Source of the DNA: Jiella soli
GTDB lineage: Bacteria; Pseudomonadota; Alphaproteobacteria; Rhizobiales; Rhizobiaceae
Assembly: GCF_020615385.1 (NCBI RefSeq)
Contig: NZ_JAJAVB010000019.1
Coordinates: 1-64,000, forward strand
DNA: 64,000 nt
Reading direction: 5' to 3'
In this document: positions 52,806 to 60,543 of the stretch, piece after piece
How positions within the stretch are numbered: position 1 is the stretch's first letter
Layout: each line of letters begins with the position of its first letter
The notes under the pieces: model-generated
Database searches by the model: none
Told to the model about the DNA's origin: nothing
What the model saw: only the letters and a program-made list of their open reading frames with translations
Position numbers and translations under genes: made by a program

Positions 52806-53948
52806 ATGACCTATTTGCCCAAGATCGACATGGGGGAAGTGACCCGCCTCACCCGCGAGGGCCGGCTCGGCGAGGCGATGGCGCTTCTGCGTGGCGGAAA
52901 GTCGCCTTCACCGGCGCCGACGGACAAGACCCCGGCGGGCAATGACGGGAAGCGCCCGGGCGACGGCGCCGGACCGCTCCTCGATCTTACCCGCCAGTCC
53001 GGCGCGAATGGCGGCTGGTCGTCCATCCCAAAGGGGTTCGCCGATGGACTTGCGGGCGTCGATCCCGACCGGTTCGCGGGCCGCAATTCGGCGCCTGCGA
53101 TACCGGCCGGCGCCCGTTTCAGCGACCATTCCTTCGCCGGGCCGGCAGGCGTACGGGACTATAAGCTCTATGTCCCGAGCACCTATGATGCGGCCGGCTC
53201 ACCGATGCCGCTCATCGTCATGCTGCATGGCTGCACCCAGTCTCCCGACGATTTCGCGAACGGCACGAGAATGAACGAGATCGCCGAGGAGATCGGCTTT
53301 CTCGTCGCCTATCCCGGCCAGTCCAAGGCGGCGAACATGCAGAAATGCTGGAACTGGTTCGAGGCGAAGGATCAGATGCGCGATGCCGGCGAGCCGGCGC
53401 TGATCGCCGGTATCACAAGACAGGTGATGTCGGCCCATGCGGTCGATCCACGGAAGGTCTTCGTCGCGGGCCTGTCGGCCGGCGGAGCCGCGGCAGCGAT
53501 CATGGGGCAGCGCTATTTCGATCTTTATGCCGCCGTCGGCGTCCATTCCGGGCTGGCCTGCGGCGCGGCGCGCGACATGGGCTCGGCCTTCGCCGCGATG
53601 CGCGGCGGCGGCCCGGTCGAGGCAGGCGGAACGGTCGTTCCGACCATCGTCTTTCACGGCGACCGCGACACGACGGTCGCGCCGGTCAACGGCGACCGGG
53701 TGCTGGAACAGGCGAAGGCCAATGCCGCCTCGACCCGCATCGTCACCGGTGGCGTCTCGGCGAAGGGCGTGCGCTACACCCGCACCGTCGAGCGCGAGGC
53801 CGATGGCCACGAAAGGCTGGAATGCTGGACGATCCATGGTGCCGGCCATGCCTGGTCCGGCGGCAGCGCGGCCGGCTCCTACACCCTGCCGGACGGTCCC
53901 GACGCCAGCCGCGAAATGATCCGCTTCTTCATGGACGTGGCCGTGTGA
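52806..53948 (+). CDS. PHB depolymerase-family esterase
   Basis: 380 residues. Alpha/beta-hydrolase with nucleophile Ser 224 in GLSAGG, oxyanion-hole motif PLIVMLHGCTQSPDDFANGT, acid in FHGDRDTTVAPVNG and catalytic His in IHGAGHAWSGG. This is the esterase_phd group of extracellular polyhydroxybutyrate depolymerases and feruloyl-type esterases. No signal peptide is visible: the first 90 residues are a polar, low-complexity lead, so a cytoplasmic or granule-associated role is possible. Preceded by the CopG-type regulator. Confidence 0.9.
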   Translation: MTYLPKIDMGEVTRLTREGRLGEAMALLRGGKSPSPAPTDKTPAGNDGKRPGDGAGPLLDLTRQSGANGGWSSIPKGFADGLAGVDPDRFAGRNSAPAIPAGARFSDHSFAGPAGVRDYKLYVPSTYDAAGSPMPLIVMLHGCTQSPDDFANGTRMNEIAEEIGFLVAYPGQSKAANMQKCWNWFEAKDQMRDAGEPALIAGITRQVMSAHAVDPRKVFVAGLSAGGAAAAIMGQRYFDLYAAVGVHSGLACGAARDMGSAFAAMRGGGPVEAGGTVVPTIVFHGDRDTTVAPVNGDRVLEQAKANAASTRIVTGGVSAKGVRYTRTVEREADGHERLECWTIHGAGHAWSGGSAAGSYTLPDGPDASREMIRFFMDVAV

Positions 53949-54060
53949 TAGCCTTTCGGCCGGATCGGGAACCTTCCGGCCGGCCCCTCGTAGCTGTGAT
54001 GCCGGATCAGTTCCGACGTCCATGTCGCCACCGTCGCGATTACCACCGAGGGCCCAGATC

Positions 54061-54309
54061 ATGTCCGATTCCATGCGGGAATTCGCTTCGAGCTCGAATG
54101 GCGACCGGTGGTTCCTGTGCCGCGACGAAGCCACGTCGGAAGACTATGTCCTCCATCAGGGCAACCCGCCATCGGGCGGCGCGGCGACGCGCATCGCCAT
54201 CGGCGATTTTCTCAAGGCAAGGCCCGCGGGCCCGGAGCATCAGGCGCTGAACCAGTTGATCGGGTCGCTGGCGGTCACCGTCATGGCCGACGACCGCGCG
54301 CCTTATTGA
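54061..54309 (+). CDS. Small soluble protein of unknown function
   Basis: 82 residues from the ATG at 54061, with CGAGGG upstream; the frame is open for 13 more codons but that stretch is unlike a protein start. It is acidic and polar (MSDSMREFASSSNGDRWFLCRDEATSEDYVLHQGN, AIGDFLKARPAGPEHQALNQLIGSL). The pattern of a WFL/YVLH strand pair followed by a helix suggests a small alpha/beta domain. I do not recognise a family. It lies alone between the esterase and the TrhA gene. Confidence 0.6.
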   Translation: MSDSMREFASSSNGDRWFLCRDEATSEDYVLHQGNPPSGGAATRIAIGDFLKARPAGPEHQALNQLIGSLAVTVMADDRAPY

Positions 54310-54427
54310 TGAAGCCAGGGCCGACATCAGCCGGCTTGGCGCTGTCCGGCGCTTGCCGCGGAACCTGCGAACCCGCCTGCGGATTGCCAGACCGCGCAAC
54401 GAGGCGTGTCGCTGCGGGATGGTGCGG

Positions 54428-55090
54428 ATGACGGAAACGACAGGCCGGCATCAGCCGAACCCACGCGGCCGATCCCACAGCGGGGCCGAACTCTGGGCGG
54501 ACGGCATCATCCACGTCCTTGGCAGCGCCTTGGCGCTGGCCGGCGCGATCGCGCTGGTCGCGGCGCTGGCCGGTGAGACCTCCACCGCCGGCCTCACGGC
54601 GGTCGTCGTCTATCTCGTTGCTCTCGTCGGCTCGCTCGGCATTTCCGGAGCCTACAACGTCTGGCCGGAAAAGGGACGCATCAAGCGGCTTCTGCGCCGC
54701 TTCGATCATTCCGCGGTCTATCTGCTGATCGCCGGCACCTACACGCCGTTCCTGCTCAAATCGCAAAACCTCGAACTTCTGTTCGCGGTGTGGATCGGCA
54801 CGGGTCTCGGCGTGCTCGTCAAGCTCCTCGCGCCCGGCCGCTTCGACGGCCTTTCCATTCTGCTTTATCTCGGCCTCGGCTGGAGCGGAGTCGTGGTATT
54901 CGGCACCCTCGTCTCGACACTGTCGCCGGCGACCCTCGGCCTGCTGCTCGCCGGCGGCGCGATCTATTCGCTGGGCGTGGCGTTCTATCTCTGGGAGAGC
55001 CTGCCGTTCCAGACCGCCATCTGGCATGCGCATGTGCTGCTCGCCTCAGGCCTGCATTTCGCCGCAGTCTGGCTATCCTCGGCCGCCTGA
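54428..55090 (+). CDS. trhA: TrhA/hemolysin III-family membrane protein
   Basis: 220 residues from the ATG at 54428; an ATG three codons earlier is possible. Seven membrane helices with the conserved metal-site residues of the PAQR superfamily: the first motif GIIHVLGSALALAGAIALVAAL, the Ser/His/Asp-bearing FDHSAVYLLIAGTYTPFLL, and the final HAHVLLASGLHFAAVW. Bacterial members influence membrane-lipid homeostasis and fluidity rather than acting as true hemolysins. Single-gene unit. Confidence 0.88.
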   Translation: MTETTGRHQPNPRGRSHSGAELWADGIIHVLGSALALAGAIALVAALAGETSTAGLTAVVVYLVALVGSLGISGAYNVWPEKGRIKRLLRRFDHSAVYLLIAGTYTPFLLKSQNLELLFAVWIGTGLGVLVKLLAPGRFDGLSILLYLGLGWSGVVVFGTLVSTLSPATLGLLLAGGAIYSLGVAFYLWESLPFQTAIWHAHVLLASGLHFAAVWLSSAA

Positions 55091-55207
55091 GGCCGGGCCC
55101 AACAAATTTCCATCGCTCGAAGCCGCGCCAGACGGTTTCGCACGAGACCCGGACGAGACGCGGCTGTCGCAAGCGGTTTCGTACAGCAGGACGTGAAAGG
55201 TCCCCCC

Positions 55208-56083
55208 TTGCCCCGCCTCACCATTCGGCATCGCACGGACTACCGCTACCGGGAACCGGTCGGACTCGGTCCCCATCGCCTGATGCTGCGTCCGCGCGAA
55301 AGCCGGGACCTGCGGCTCGAAGGGATCGAACTCGCCGTGTCGCCCACGGCGCAGATCTCCTGGGCGCAGGATGTTTTCGGCAACATGGTCGCGACGGCGA
55401 GCTTCGGCGCCATGTCGGACAGCCTGACGATCGACAGCCTCGTGACGCTGGACCTCAGCGCCGAGGCATGGCCGGTCTTTCCGGTCAGCGCATCGGCGAC
55501 CTCCTACCCGTTCCGCTATTCGGACGACGAGAGGGCCGATCTCGGGGCCCTCGCGCAGCCCCAATATTTCGATCCGGACGGACGGCTCGCCGGATGGGCG
55601 AACGGCTTCGTCGTCGGCAACCCCACCGACACGCTCTCGCTCCTGAAGGACCTCAGCGTAGGCGTTTCCGGACAGGTGTCCTATCAAAGCCGCGACGAGG
55701 AAGGCACGCAGGGGCCGCTGACGACGCTCGATCGCGGCTGGGGATCGTGCCGGGATTTCGCCGTGCTGTTCGCCGAGGCGGCGCGGTCGCTCGGCATCGG
55801 CGCGCGGATCGTCTCCGGCTATCTCTTCAACCCCGACGGGGCGGCGATCGGGGCGGGCTCGACCCACGCCTGGGTCGAAATCTATCTGCCGGGCGCGGGC
55901 TGGATCATGTTCGATCCGACGAATCGCAGCGTGGGAGGGTTCAATCTCATCCCCGTGGCCGTCGCTCGGGACATCCGGCAGATCATGCCGATTTCCGGCA
56001 GCTTCGTCGGAAATTCCGATGCCTTCGCAGGAATGACGGTCGAGGTCGGCGTGACGAACGAGACCGGTCGCCTCTTCGAATGA
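55208..56083 (+). CDS. Transglutaminase-like cysteine protease
   Basis: 291 residues from TTG at 55208, which has AAAGG 7 bases upstream and gives the family N-terminus PRLTIRHRTDYRYREPVGLGPHRLMLRPRES; GTG at 55193 is the alternative. The N-terminal bacterial transglutaminase beta domain is followed by the catalytic core: Cys 181 in DRGWGSCRDFAVLFAEAARSLGI, His in GSTHAWVEIYLPG and Asp in MFDPTN. No signal peptide, so it is cytoplasmic; such proteins are probably peptidases or isopeptidases. No partner genes (alpha-E, circularly permuted ATP-grasp) are adjacent. Confidence 0.88.
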   Translation: MPRLTIRHRTDYRYREPVGLGPHRLMLRPRESRDLRLEGIELAVSPTAQISWAQDVFGNMVATASFGAMSDSLTIDSLVTLDLSAEAWPVFPVSASATSYPFRYSDDERADLGALAQPQYFDPDGRLAGWANGFVVGNPTDTLSLLKDLSVGVSGQVSYQSRDEEGTQGPLTTLDRGWGSCRDFAVLFAEAARSLGIGARIVSGYLFNPDGAAIGAGSTHAWVEIYLPGAGWIMFDPTNRSVGGFNLIPVAVARDIRQIMPISGSFVGNSDAFAGMTVEVGVTNETGRLFE

Positions 56084-56442
56084 AGGCTCGAACGCTCAGG
56101 ACGTGACGGCGCGGCCCGTCCGGCCAGTCGCGCGCCGGGGGGACGGACGCGCCACTCCAATACGCACTGCCAACACCGCAAGAATAGATTGCGATTTATA
56201 TTCGCACCGCGAAATCGTCCGGCGGCCGCCCCTTGAGATTTTTCGATCAGCTCTATTTAACCCGAAGCGAATTTTCACGAAGAATATCCGTGAGACCAAT
56301 TTTCGGACAAATGATCCGATCGGCGAGGATCGCGCGGCATTGGCAGACCCTGGGCTGATGATCTTTTTTACCATCCTGCATCATGGCGCGGCCGGATACG
56401 ACCAGTCGTCCAGAACGAGCGGAACCATCCGCGGAGGACCAA
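56084..56442. other. AT-rich intergenic region upstream of the small-gene operon
   Basis: 359 bases, with 56170-56380 clearly more AT-rich than the rest of the window (for example GATTTATATTC and TGATCTTTTTTACC). No open frame with a start signal is seen. It probably contains the promoter of the three-gene small-protein operon. Confidence 0.35.
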
Positions 56443-56766
56443 ATGCCGTCAATCGATTTCGATGTGCCAGCCGACCTGTTCTGGGCGAAAACGCGCCGCC
56501 GGATCCTGGGGAAAGGCGCCATCGGACATAGACGCTTCGAGAGCCTGGCCGAAGCCATCCGATATACGAAGGAAGACGCCAGCTTCGATCGCTATGGCGC
56601 AAGCCTCGATACAGACGACGGCTCCTATTCGATGGACGAAGTCGACGCTCTGTACGAGAGCGAAGACTTCCGCAGCTATCGCGATCCCGGCACGGTCATC
56701 GAGACGCCCGCCGCGCATATCGTGGATGCGCCGTCCGCCGCATCCACGAAGCGGGATCTGCCATGA
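56443..56766 (+). CDS. Small acidic protein of unknown function, first of three coupled genes
   Basis: 107 residues from the ATG at 56443, with GGAGG 6 bases upstream; an earlier ATG at 56383 is in frame but has no such site. It begins PSIDFDVPADLFWAKTRRRILGKGAIGHRRFESLAEAIRYTKED and continues with an acidic region (DTDDGSYSMDEVDALYESEDFRSYRD). The middle looks like a short helix-strand domain. No membrane helix and no family recognised. The stop overlaps the next start as ATGA. Confidence 0.65.
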   Translation: MPSIDFDVPADLFWAKTRRRILGKGAIGHRRFESLAEAIRYTKEDASFDRYGASLDTDDGSYSMDEVDALYESEDFRSYRDPGTVIETPAAHIVDAPSAASTKRDLP

Positions 56767-56939
56767 CGGCTAACGCGATCCTGCGTCTCTTCTCATCGAT
56801 CCGGGAGCTTCGGCGCCCCATTGCCGCGGCGCCGATCGCCTTCGCTTTGGCGACATCGCTTCTGGTGTTCGGCGGGCTCTTCCTGTTCGTTGGAATGGAG
56901 CATCCGCCTCGGGTCGCGGTCCACGAGGCCGGCCTATGA
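56763..56939 (+). CDS. 58-residue single-pass membrane peptide
   Basis: 58 residues, found by reading the coupled frame after the ATGA overlap with the upstream gene. An N-terminal basic amphipathic part (MTANAILRLFSSIRELRRPI) leads into one membrane helix (APIAFALATSLLVFGGLFLFVGM) and a short tail (EHPPRVAVHEAGL). Positive charge before the helix suggests the N-terminus stays inside. Its own stop overlaps the next start, again as ATGA. Function unknown. Confidence 0.6.
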   Translation: MTANAILRLFSSIRELRRPIAAAPIAFALATSLLVFGGLFLFVGMEHPPRVAVHEAGL

Positions 56940-57166
56940 ACGTCGCCGCTGCGCCCGACGAGGATCTATTACAGCGGGTCGCCCGCGCCATCGCCGCCGC
57001 GGTGCTGAACTCGCAGAGCGATCTGGACGACGGCCCGAAGCGGCCGGTCATGGCTGATCGCAGACGAGCCGCCGAGGAGGCGGCGACGGCCGCATTGGCG
57101 GCCATCGAGCCCGGCGATGACCTTGGCAATGGGCTGATCGCCGTCTTGCGCCCGACCGAGGCTTGA
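56936..57166 (+). CDS. Small soluble protein of unknown function, third of three coupled genes
   Basis: 76 residues, starting inside the upstream stop (ATGA). Almost wholly helical and Ala-rich: DEDLLQRVARAIAAAVLNSQSDLDDGPKRPVMADRRRAAEEAATAALAAIEPGDDLGNGLIAVL. No membrane helix. Small Ala-rich proteins with this RRAAEEAATAAL pattern also occur in phages and mobile elements, but no other mobile gene is nearby. Confidence 0.6.
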   Translation: MNVAAAPDEDLLQRVARAIAAAVLNSQSDLDDGPKRPVMADRRRAAEEAATAALAAIEPGDDLGNGLIAVLRPTEA

Positions 57167-57470
57167 TAGCGAAAGCCGGACCGATCCGAGCGCCGAACCT
57201 CGAACTTGGTCGACATCCCCCCGATTGGACAGCCCGTCGTTCGGCCGGCCGTCGCAAGGACCTTTCAGATCCGCGTGAGCGGCAAGACGCAGAGGCTCTG
57301 CTGTTCGGGCCGGACGTCCTGCCGGACCGGCCGGCTTGCTGACATGGCCTGAACAATCCCCGCCTGGGCCGCATGCCGAAGGCATTGCGGTACATCCGCC
57401 TGATCAGCAGCAGCTGTTGAACGCCGATAGTAGTCGGAAACGCTGGGAGCCGGTGACCCATTCCGGGGAA
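57167..57470. other. Intergenic region before tRNA-Glu
   Basis: 304 bases with several GC-rich partial inverted repeats around 57231-57345 but no gene that I can support. The end (57458-57473) forms a palindrome with the tRNA CCA end, CCATTCC followed by GG and GGAATGG. Confidence 0.35.
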
Positions 57471-57545
57471 TGGTACGCCCAAGGGGAATCGAACCCCTGT
57501 TTGCGCCGTGAGAGGGCGCCGTCCTAACCGCTAGACGATGGGCGC
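57471..57545 (-). tRNA. tRNA-Glu (anticodon CTC)
   Basis: 75 bases with the CCA end encoded. Acceptor arm GCGCCCA with TGGGCGT (first pair G-U), D arm TCTAGCGGTTAGGA, anticodon stem GCGCC/GGCGC around loop CTCTCAC giving anticodon CTC, and T arm CAGGGGTTCGATTCCCCTT with the invariant GTTCGAT. The isoacceptor reads GAG codons. No integrase or direct repeat of the 3' end is visible nearby. Confidence 0.95.
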
Positions 57546-57665
57546 GTGCCGATGTCCGGTCGTATAAAGCCTGTGATTTGTGGACGCAAGGGGGCCGGCG
57601 AAAAATGCTCGGCCAAGGCCAGGGCGGCGTACGCCGCCCCCGCCGTCCCTATAGTCCCTGTCGCC

Positions 57666-58010
57666 TTATCGCGGTGTCTGCGGCGCGAGGGTGATCCGCT
57701 CGATCAGGCTGCCATCGGCCAGCGAGATCAGCCGCAGTTCCTCGCCGGCGCTGGTCCGCAGGCGCAGGAGCGCCCGGTCGCCGTCGAGCGCCATGTCCTC
57801 GATCGACGCTCCGGCCGGCAGATCGAGCGCGATCATCGCGCCCGGCTTCACGTCCGTCGACGTCGACAGCTTGTAGACAACCGCCGCCAGCACGGCCATA
57901 ACGCCGATGAACATGATGCCGATGGAGGTGGCCAGAAGCCGCACCATCTTTCGGCGCAGCCGCTCCTGAACGGGATCCAGCGGCTTTTCGTCCTCGTCTC
58001 TGCTCGTCAT
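57666..58010 (-). CDS. Small single-pass membrane protein (possibly DUF6476)
   Basis: 114 residues from the ATG at 58010. A charged cytoplasmic N-terminus (SRDEDEKPLDPVQERLRRKMVR), one membrane helix (LLATSIGIMFIGVMAVLAAVVYKLS) and a periplasmic strand-rich tail (DLPAGASIEDMALDGDRALLRLRTSAGEELRLISLADGSLIERITL) that looks like one beta-propeller blade. Alphaproteobacteria often keep such a gene divergent from the rluA-type synthase; I believe it is called DUF6476 but could not check. Confidence 0.65.
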   Translation of the reverse strand: MTSRDEDEKPLDPVQERLRRKMVRLLATSIGIMFIGVMAVLAAVVYKLSTSTDVKPGAMIALDLPAGASIEDMALDGDRALLRLRTSAGEELRLISLADGSLIERITLAPQTPR

Positions 58011-58062
58011 TCCGGCTCCGGCCCTGGGGTGAGTGCCCGCCGGTCCTACAGGCGTTAAAGCA

Positions 58063-59097
58063 ATGGATACAAGACGATTCGTGGTCGCACCGGAGAATGC
58101 GGGCGACAGGCTCGATGCGTTTCTCGCCTCGGCCTGCGACGGCATCCTGTCTCGCAGCCGCCTGAAAGCCCTGATCGAGGAGGGTTCGGTGCGCATCGCC
58201 GGGCAGACGATGCTCAGCCCCAAGCGCAAGGTCGCCGAAGGCGAGGAGGTCGCGCTCTCCCTCCCCGCCCCAGAGGATCCGACCCCCAGGCCGCAAGCGA
58301 TCCCGCTCGCGATCGTCTTCGAGGATTGCGACCTGATCGTCGTCGACAAGCCCGCCGGTCTCGTCGTCCATCCGGGACCCGGCAACTGGACCGGCACGCT
58401 GGTCAACGCCCTTCTTCACCATTGCGGCGACACGCTGTCCGGCATCGGCGGGGTGAAGCGTCCCGGCATCGTCCACAGGCTCGACAAGGACACGAGCGGC
58501 CTCCTCGTCGTCGCCAAGAGCGACGCCGCCCATCGCGGCCTCAGCGAACAGTTCGCAGCCCATGGGCGGGACGGACGTCTGACGCGGTCCTATCTCGCCG
58601 CCGTCTGGGGCCGTCCGCCGCGACCGGCCGGCACGGTGAACGCGCCGCTCGGCCGCGCCGCGAACGACCGGGTCAAGCGCAGCGTGGTGCCGAGCGGACG
58701 GGCGGATGCGCGCGAAGCGATCACCCATTATGCCGTACTCGCCAGCGCGCCGGACGATCTGGCGAGCCTCGTCGAATGCCGGCTCGAGACCGGCCGCACC
58801 CACCAGATCCGCGTCCACATGACCCATATCGGCCATCCGCTGGTCGGCGACGATGTCTATGGGGCCGGCTTCCGCACCAAGGCGGAGCGGCTAGAGCCGC
58901 CCGCGCGCGCCGTCGTCTCCGGCTTCGGCCGCCAGGCGCTCCATGCCCGCTCGCTTGGCTTCGTCCATCCGGTGAGTGGCGAGGCGGTGTCGTTTTTTTC
59001 GCCGCTTCCCCCCGAAATGACGGAACTTTGTACTGCTCTGGAGATTTCCGCTGAGCGAACCGCAAATGCGGATTGGTTTACCGGGCTTTCAGCCTAA
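58063..59097 (+). CDS. RluA/RluD-family 23S rRNA pseudouridine synthase
   Basis: 344 residues from the ATG at 58063. An N-terminal S4 RNA-binding domain (RLDAFLASACDGILSRSRLKALIEEGSVRI) precedes the catalytic domain with the motif HRLDKDTSGLLVVAK, whose Asp attacks the uridine, and the later ETGRTHQIRVHMTHIGHPLVGDDVYG. Best fit is the RluC/RluD group that modifies the large ribosomal RNA. It lies 163 bases upstream of rpoH on the same strand, a neighbourhood common in Rhizobiales. Confidence 0.93.
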   Translation: MDTRRFVVAPENAGDRLDAFLASACDGILSRSRLKALIEEGSVRIAGQTMLSPKRKVAEGEEVALSLPAPEDPTPRPQAIPLAIVFEDCDLIVVDKPAGLVVHPGPGNWTGTLVNALLHHCGDTLSGIGGVKRPGIVHRLDKDTSGLLVVAKSDAAHRGLSEQFAAHGRDGRLTRSYLAAVWGRPPRPAGTVNAPLGRAANDRVKRSVVPSGRADAREAITHYAVLASAPDDLASLVECRLETGRTHQIRVHMTHIGHPLVGDDVYGAGFRTKAERLEPPARAVVSGFGRQALHARSLGFVHPVSGEAVSFFSPLPPEMTELCTALEISAERTANADWFTGLSA

Positions 59098-59260
59098 GCG
59101 ACGAACACGCCGTCCGCGAAAGCGTTGAACGGCTTGTCAACGCGTGCAATTTGCGGATCGAGTACCCATATAGCGATAGGACGGGTCGGCATCTTGCGGC
59201 CCGTTGAACGGCCGGCTTCCATGCTGAAGCGGCCGGGCATCACGATGGAGGGCGCGATAC

Positions 59261-60172
59261 ATGGCCCAGGTCAATCTCCCGAGCATCGCTTCGGGCGAAG
59301 GCGGTCTCAGCCGCTATCTGGAAGAAATCCGGCGGTTCCCGATGTTGGAGCCGCAGCAGGAATACATGCTGGCCAAGCGTTACGCGGAGCATGACGACCG
59401 CGACGCGGCGCAGAAGCTCGTCACCAGCCACCTTCGGCTCGTCGCCAAGATCGCGATGGGCTATCGCGGCTATGGCCTGCCGATCGGCGAAGTGGTTTCC
59501 GAAGGCAATGTCGGCCTGATGCAGGCCGTGAAGCGCTTCGATCCGGAGCGCGGCTTTCGCCTGGCTACCTACGCGATGTGGTGGATCAAGGCCTCGATCC
59601 AGGAATATATCCTGCGGTCCTGGAGCCTTGTGAAGATGGGCACTACCGCCAATCAGAAGCGGCTGTTCTTCAACCTCAGGAAGATGAAGAGCCGCATCCA
59701 GGCGCTGGACGAGGGTGACCTCAAGCCGGATCAGGTGAACCAGATCGCCACGCAGCTCGGCGTCTCCGAGGAAGAAGTCGTGTCGATGAACCGGCGCCTG
59801 TCGGGCGACGCCTCGCTCAACGCGCCGATCCGCGCGACCGAGGGCGAGTCCGGCGAATGGCAGGACTGGCTGGTGGACGATTCCGAATCGCAGGAGGACG
59901 TGCTCGCCCGCGAGGACGAGCTCGACCAGCGCCGCGGCATGCTAAAGAGCGCGATGGGCGTTCTGAACGACCGCGAGCGCCGGATCTTTGAGGCGCGGCG
60001 CCTTTCGGAAGAGCCGCTGACGCTCGAGGCCCTCTCGGGCGAGTTCGACATCAGCCGTGAGCGCGTGCGCCAGATCGAGGTGCGGGCGTTCGAGAAGGTC
60101 CAGAAGGCCGTGCGCGACAACGCCGAGGCGGCCAACCGGGCACTGCGCCCGGTCCAGGAGGCCCACGCGTAG
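59261..60172 (+). CDS. rpoH: Heat-shock sigma factor RpoH
   Basis: 303 residues. Sigma-70-family regions are intact: region 2 (HLRLVAKIAMGYRGYGLPIGEVVSEGNVGLMQAVKRFDPERGFRLATYAMWWIKASIQEYIL), the RpoH box QKRLFFNLRKMK, and region 4 (LNDRERRIFEARRLSEEPLTLEALSGEFDISRERVRQIEVRAFEKVQ). It directs transcription of chaperone and protease genes. Rhizobiales often carry two rpoH genes; which one this is cannot be told from here. Followed by a strong terminator. Confidence 0.97.
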   Translation: MAQVNLPSIASGEGGLSRYLEEIRRFPMLEPQQEYMLAKRYAEHDDRDAAQKLVTSHLRLVAKIAMGYRGYGLPIGEVVSEGNVGLMQAVKRFDPERGFRLATYAMWWIKASIQEYILRSWSLVKMGTTANQKRLFFNLRKMKSRIQALDEGDLKPDQVNQIATQLGVSEEEVVSMNRRLSGDASLNAPIRATEGESGEWQDWLVDDSESQEDVLAREDELDQRRGMLKSAMGVLNDRERRIFEARRLSEEPLTLEALSGEFDISRERVRQIEVRAFEKVQKAVRDNAEAANRALRPVQEAHA

Positions 60173-60240
60173 GGTCTTCGCCTGCGCGGCGCAGTCGCCG
60201 CGTCCGGACAGTTTGTCCGGAGAACGTCAGATGACGAAGC

Positions 60241-60270
60241 GCCCGTCCGGCATCGCCGGGCGGGCGTTTT
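60241..60270 (+). terminator. Rho-independent terminator of rpoH
   Basis: GCCCGTCCGGC (60241-60251) pairs with GCCGGGCGGGC (60255-60265), 11 bp with one G-U, loop ATC, followed by GTTTT. A smaller perfect hairpin, TCCGGACA with TGTCCGGA (60203-60221), lies between the stop codon and this one. Confidence 0.88.
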
Positions 60271-60543
60271 GCGTTCCGGATCAGGAGGGAAGCCTCGCGC
60301 TCCGCCCTGCCCCCTTGCACGACGCGGGACTCCATGCGGAGGCACTATGCTGCGTGAGGGCGCCGCCGCATGCGGCTGGAAAGCGACCGCGGACGGACTG
60401 CCCGTATGACGAAATCCGAGGGGCGAGGCGAGCCGGACAGCTGTCACTCCAAGCGGGCCGGAAACATATTCCGGCCATGAGGCCACCAGAGGTGGTCTCC
60501 CGTGAACAGCCGACGCCGCCGGCCAGAGGCCGGCGGCCGTCCC
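60271..60543. other. Intergenic region with a cluster of perfect hairpins
   Basis: Non-coding space between the rpoH terminator and the end of the convergent gene. Three hairpins follow one another: GGCCGGAA with TTCCGGCC (60456-60476), CCACC with GGTGG (60483-60495) and GCCGCCGGCC with GGCCGGCGGC (60515-60537, 10 bp, loop AGA). The last starts 7 bases after the stop of the minus-strand gene and probably ends or stabilises its message. None has a U-run. The last two share the loop AGA. Confidence 0.45.

Noticed and set aside
57471-57545. tRNA-Glu as a genomic-island attachment site
   Set aside because: No integrase gene and no second copy of the tRNA 3' end is visible in the window, and the flanks look like ordinary core genome.
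59125-59260. RpoH-dependent autoregulatory promoter before rpoH
   Set aside because: A CTTG at 59133 and CCATATA further on are too far apart for a -35/-10 pair.
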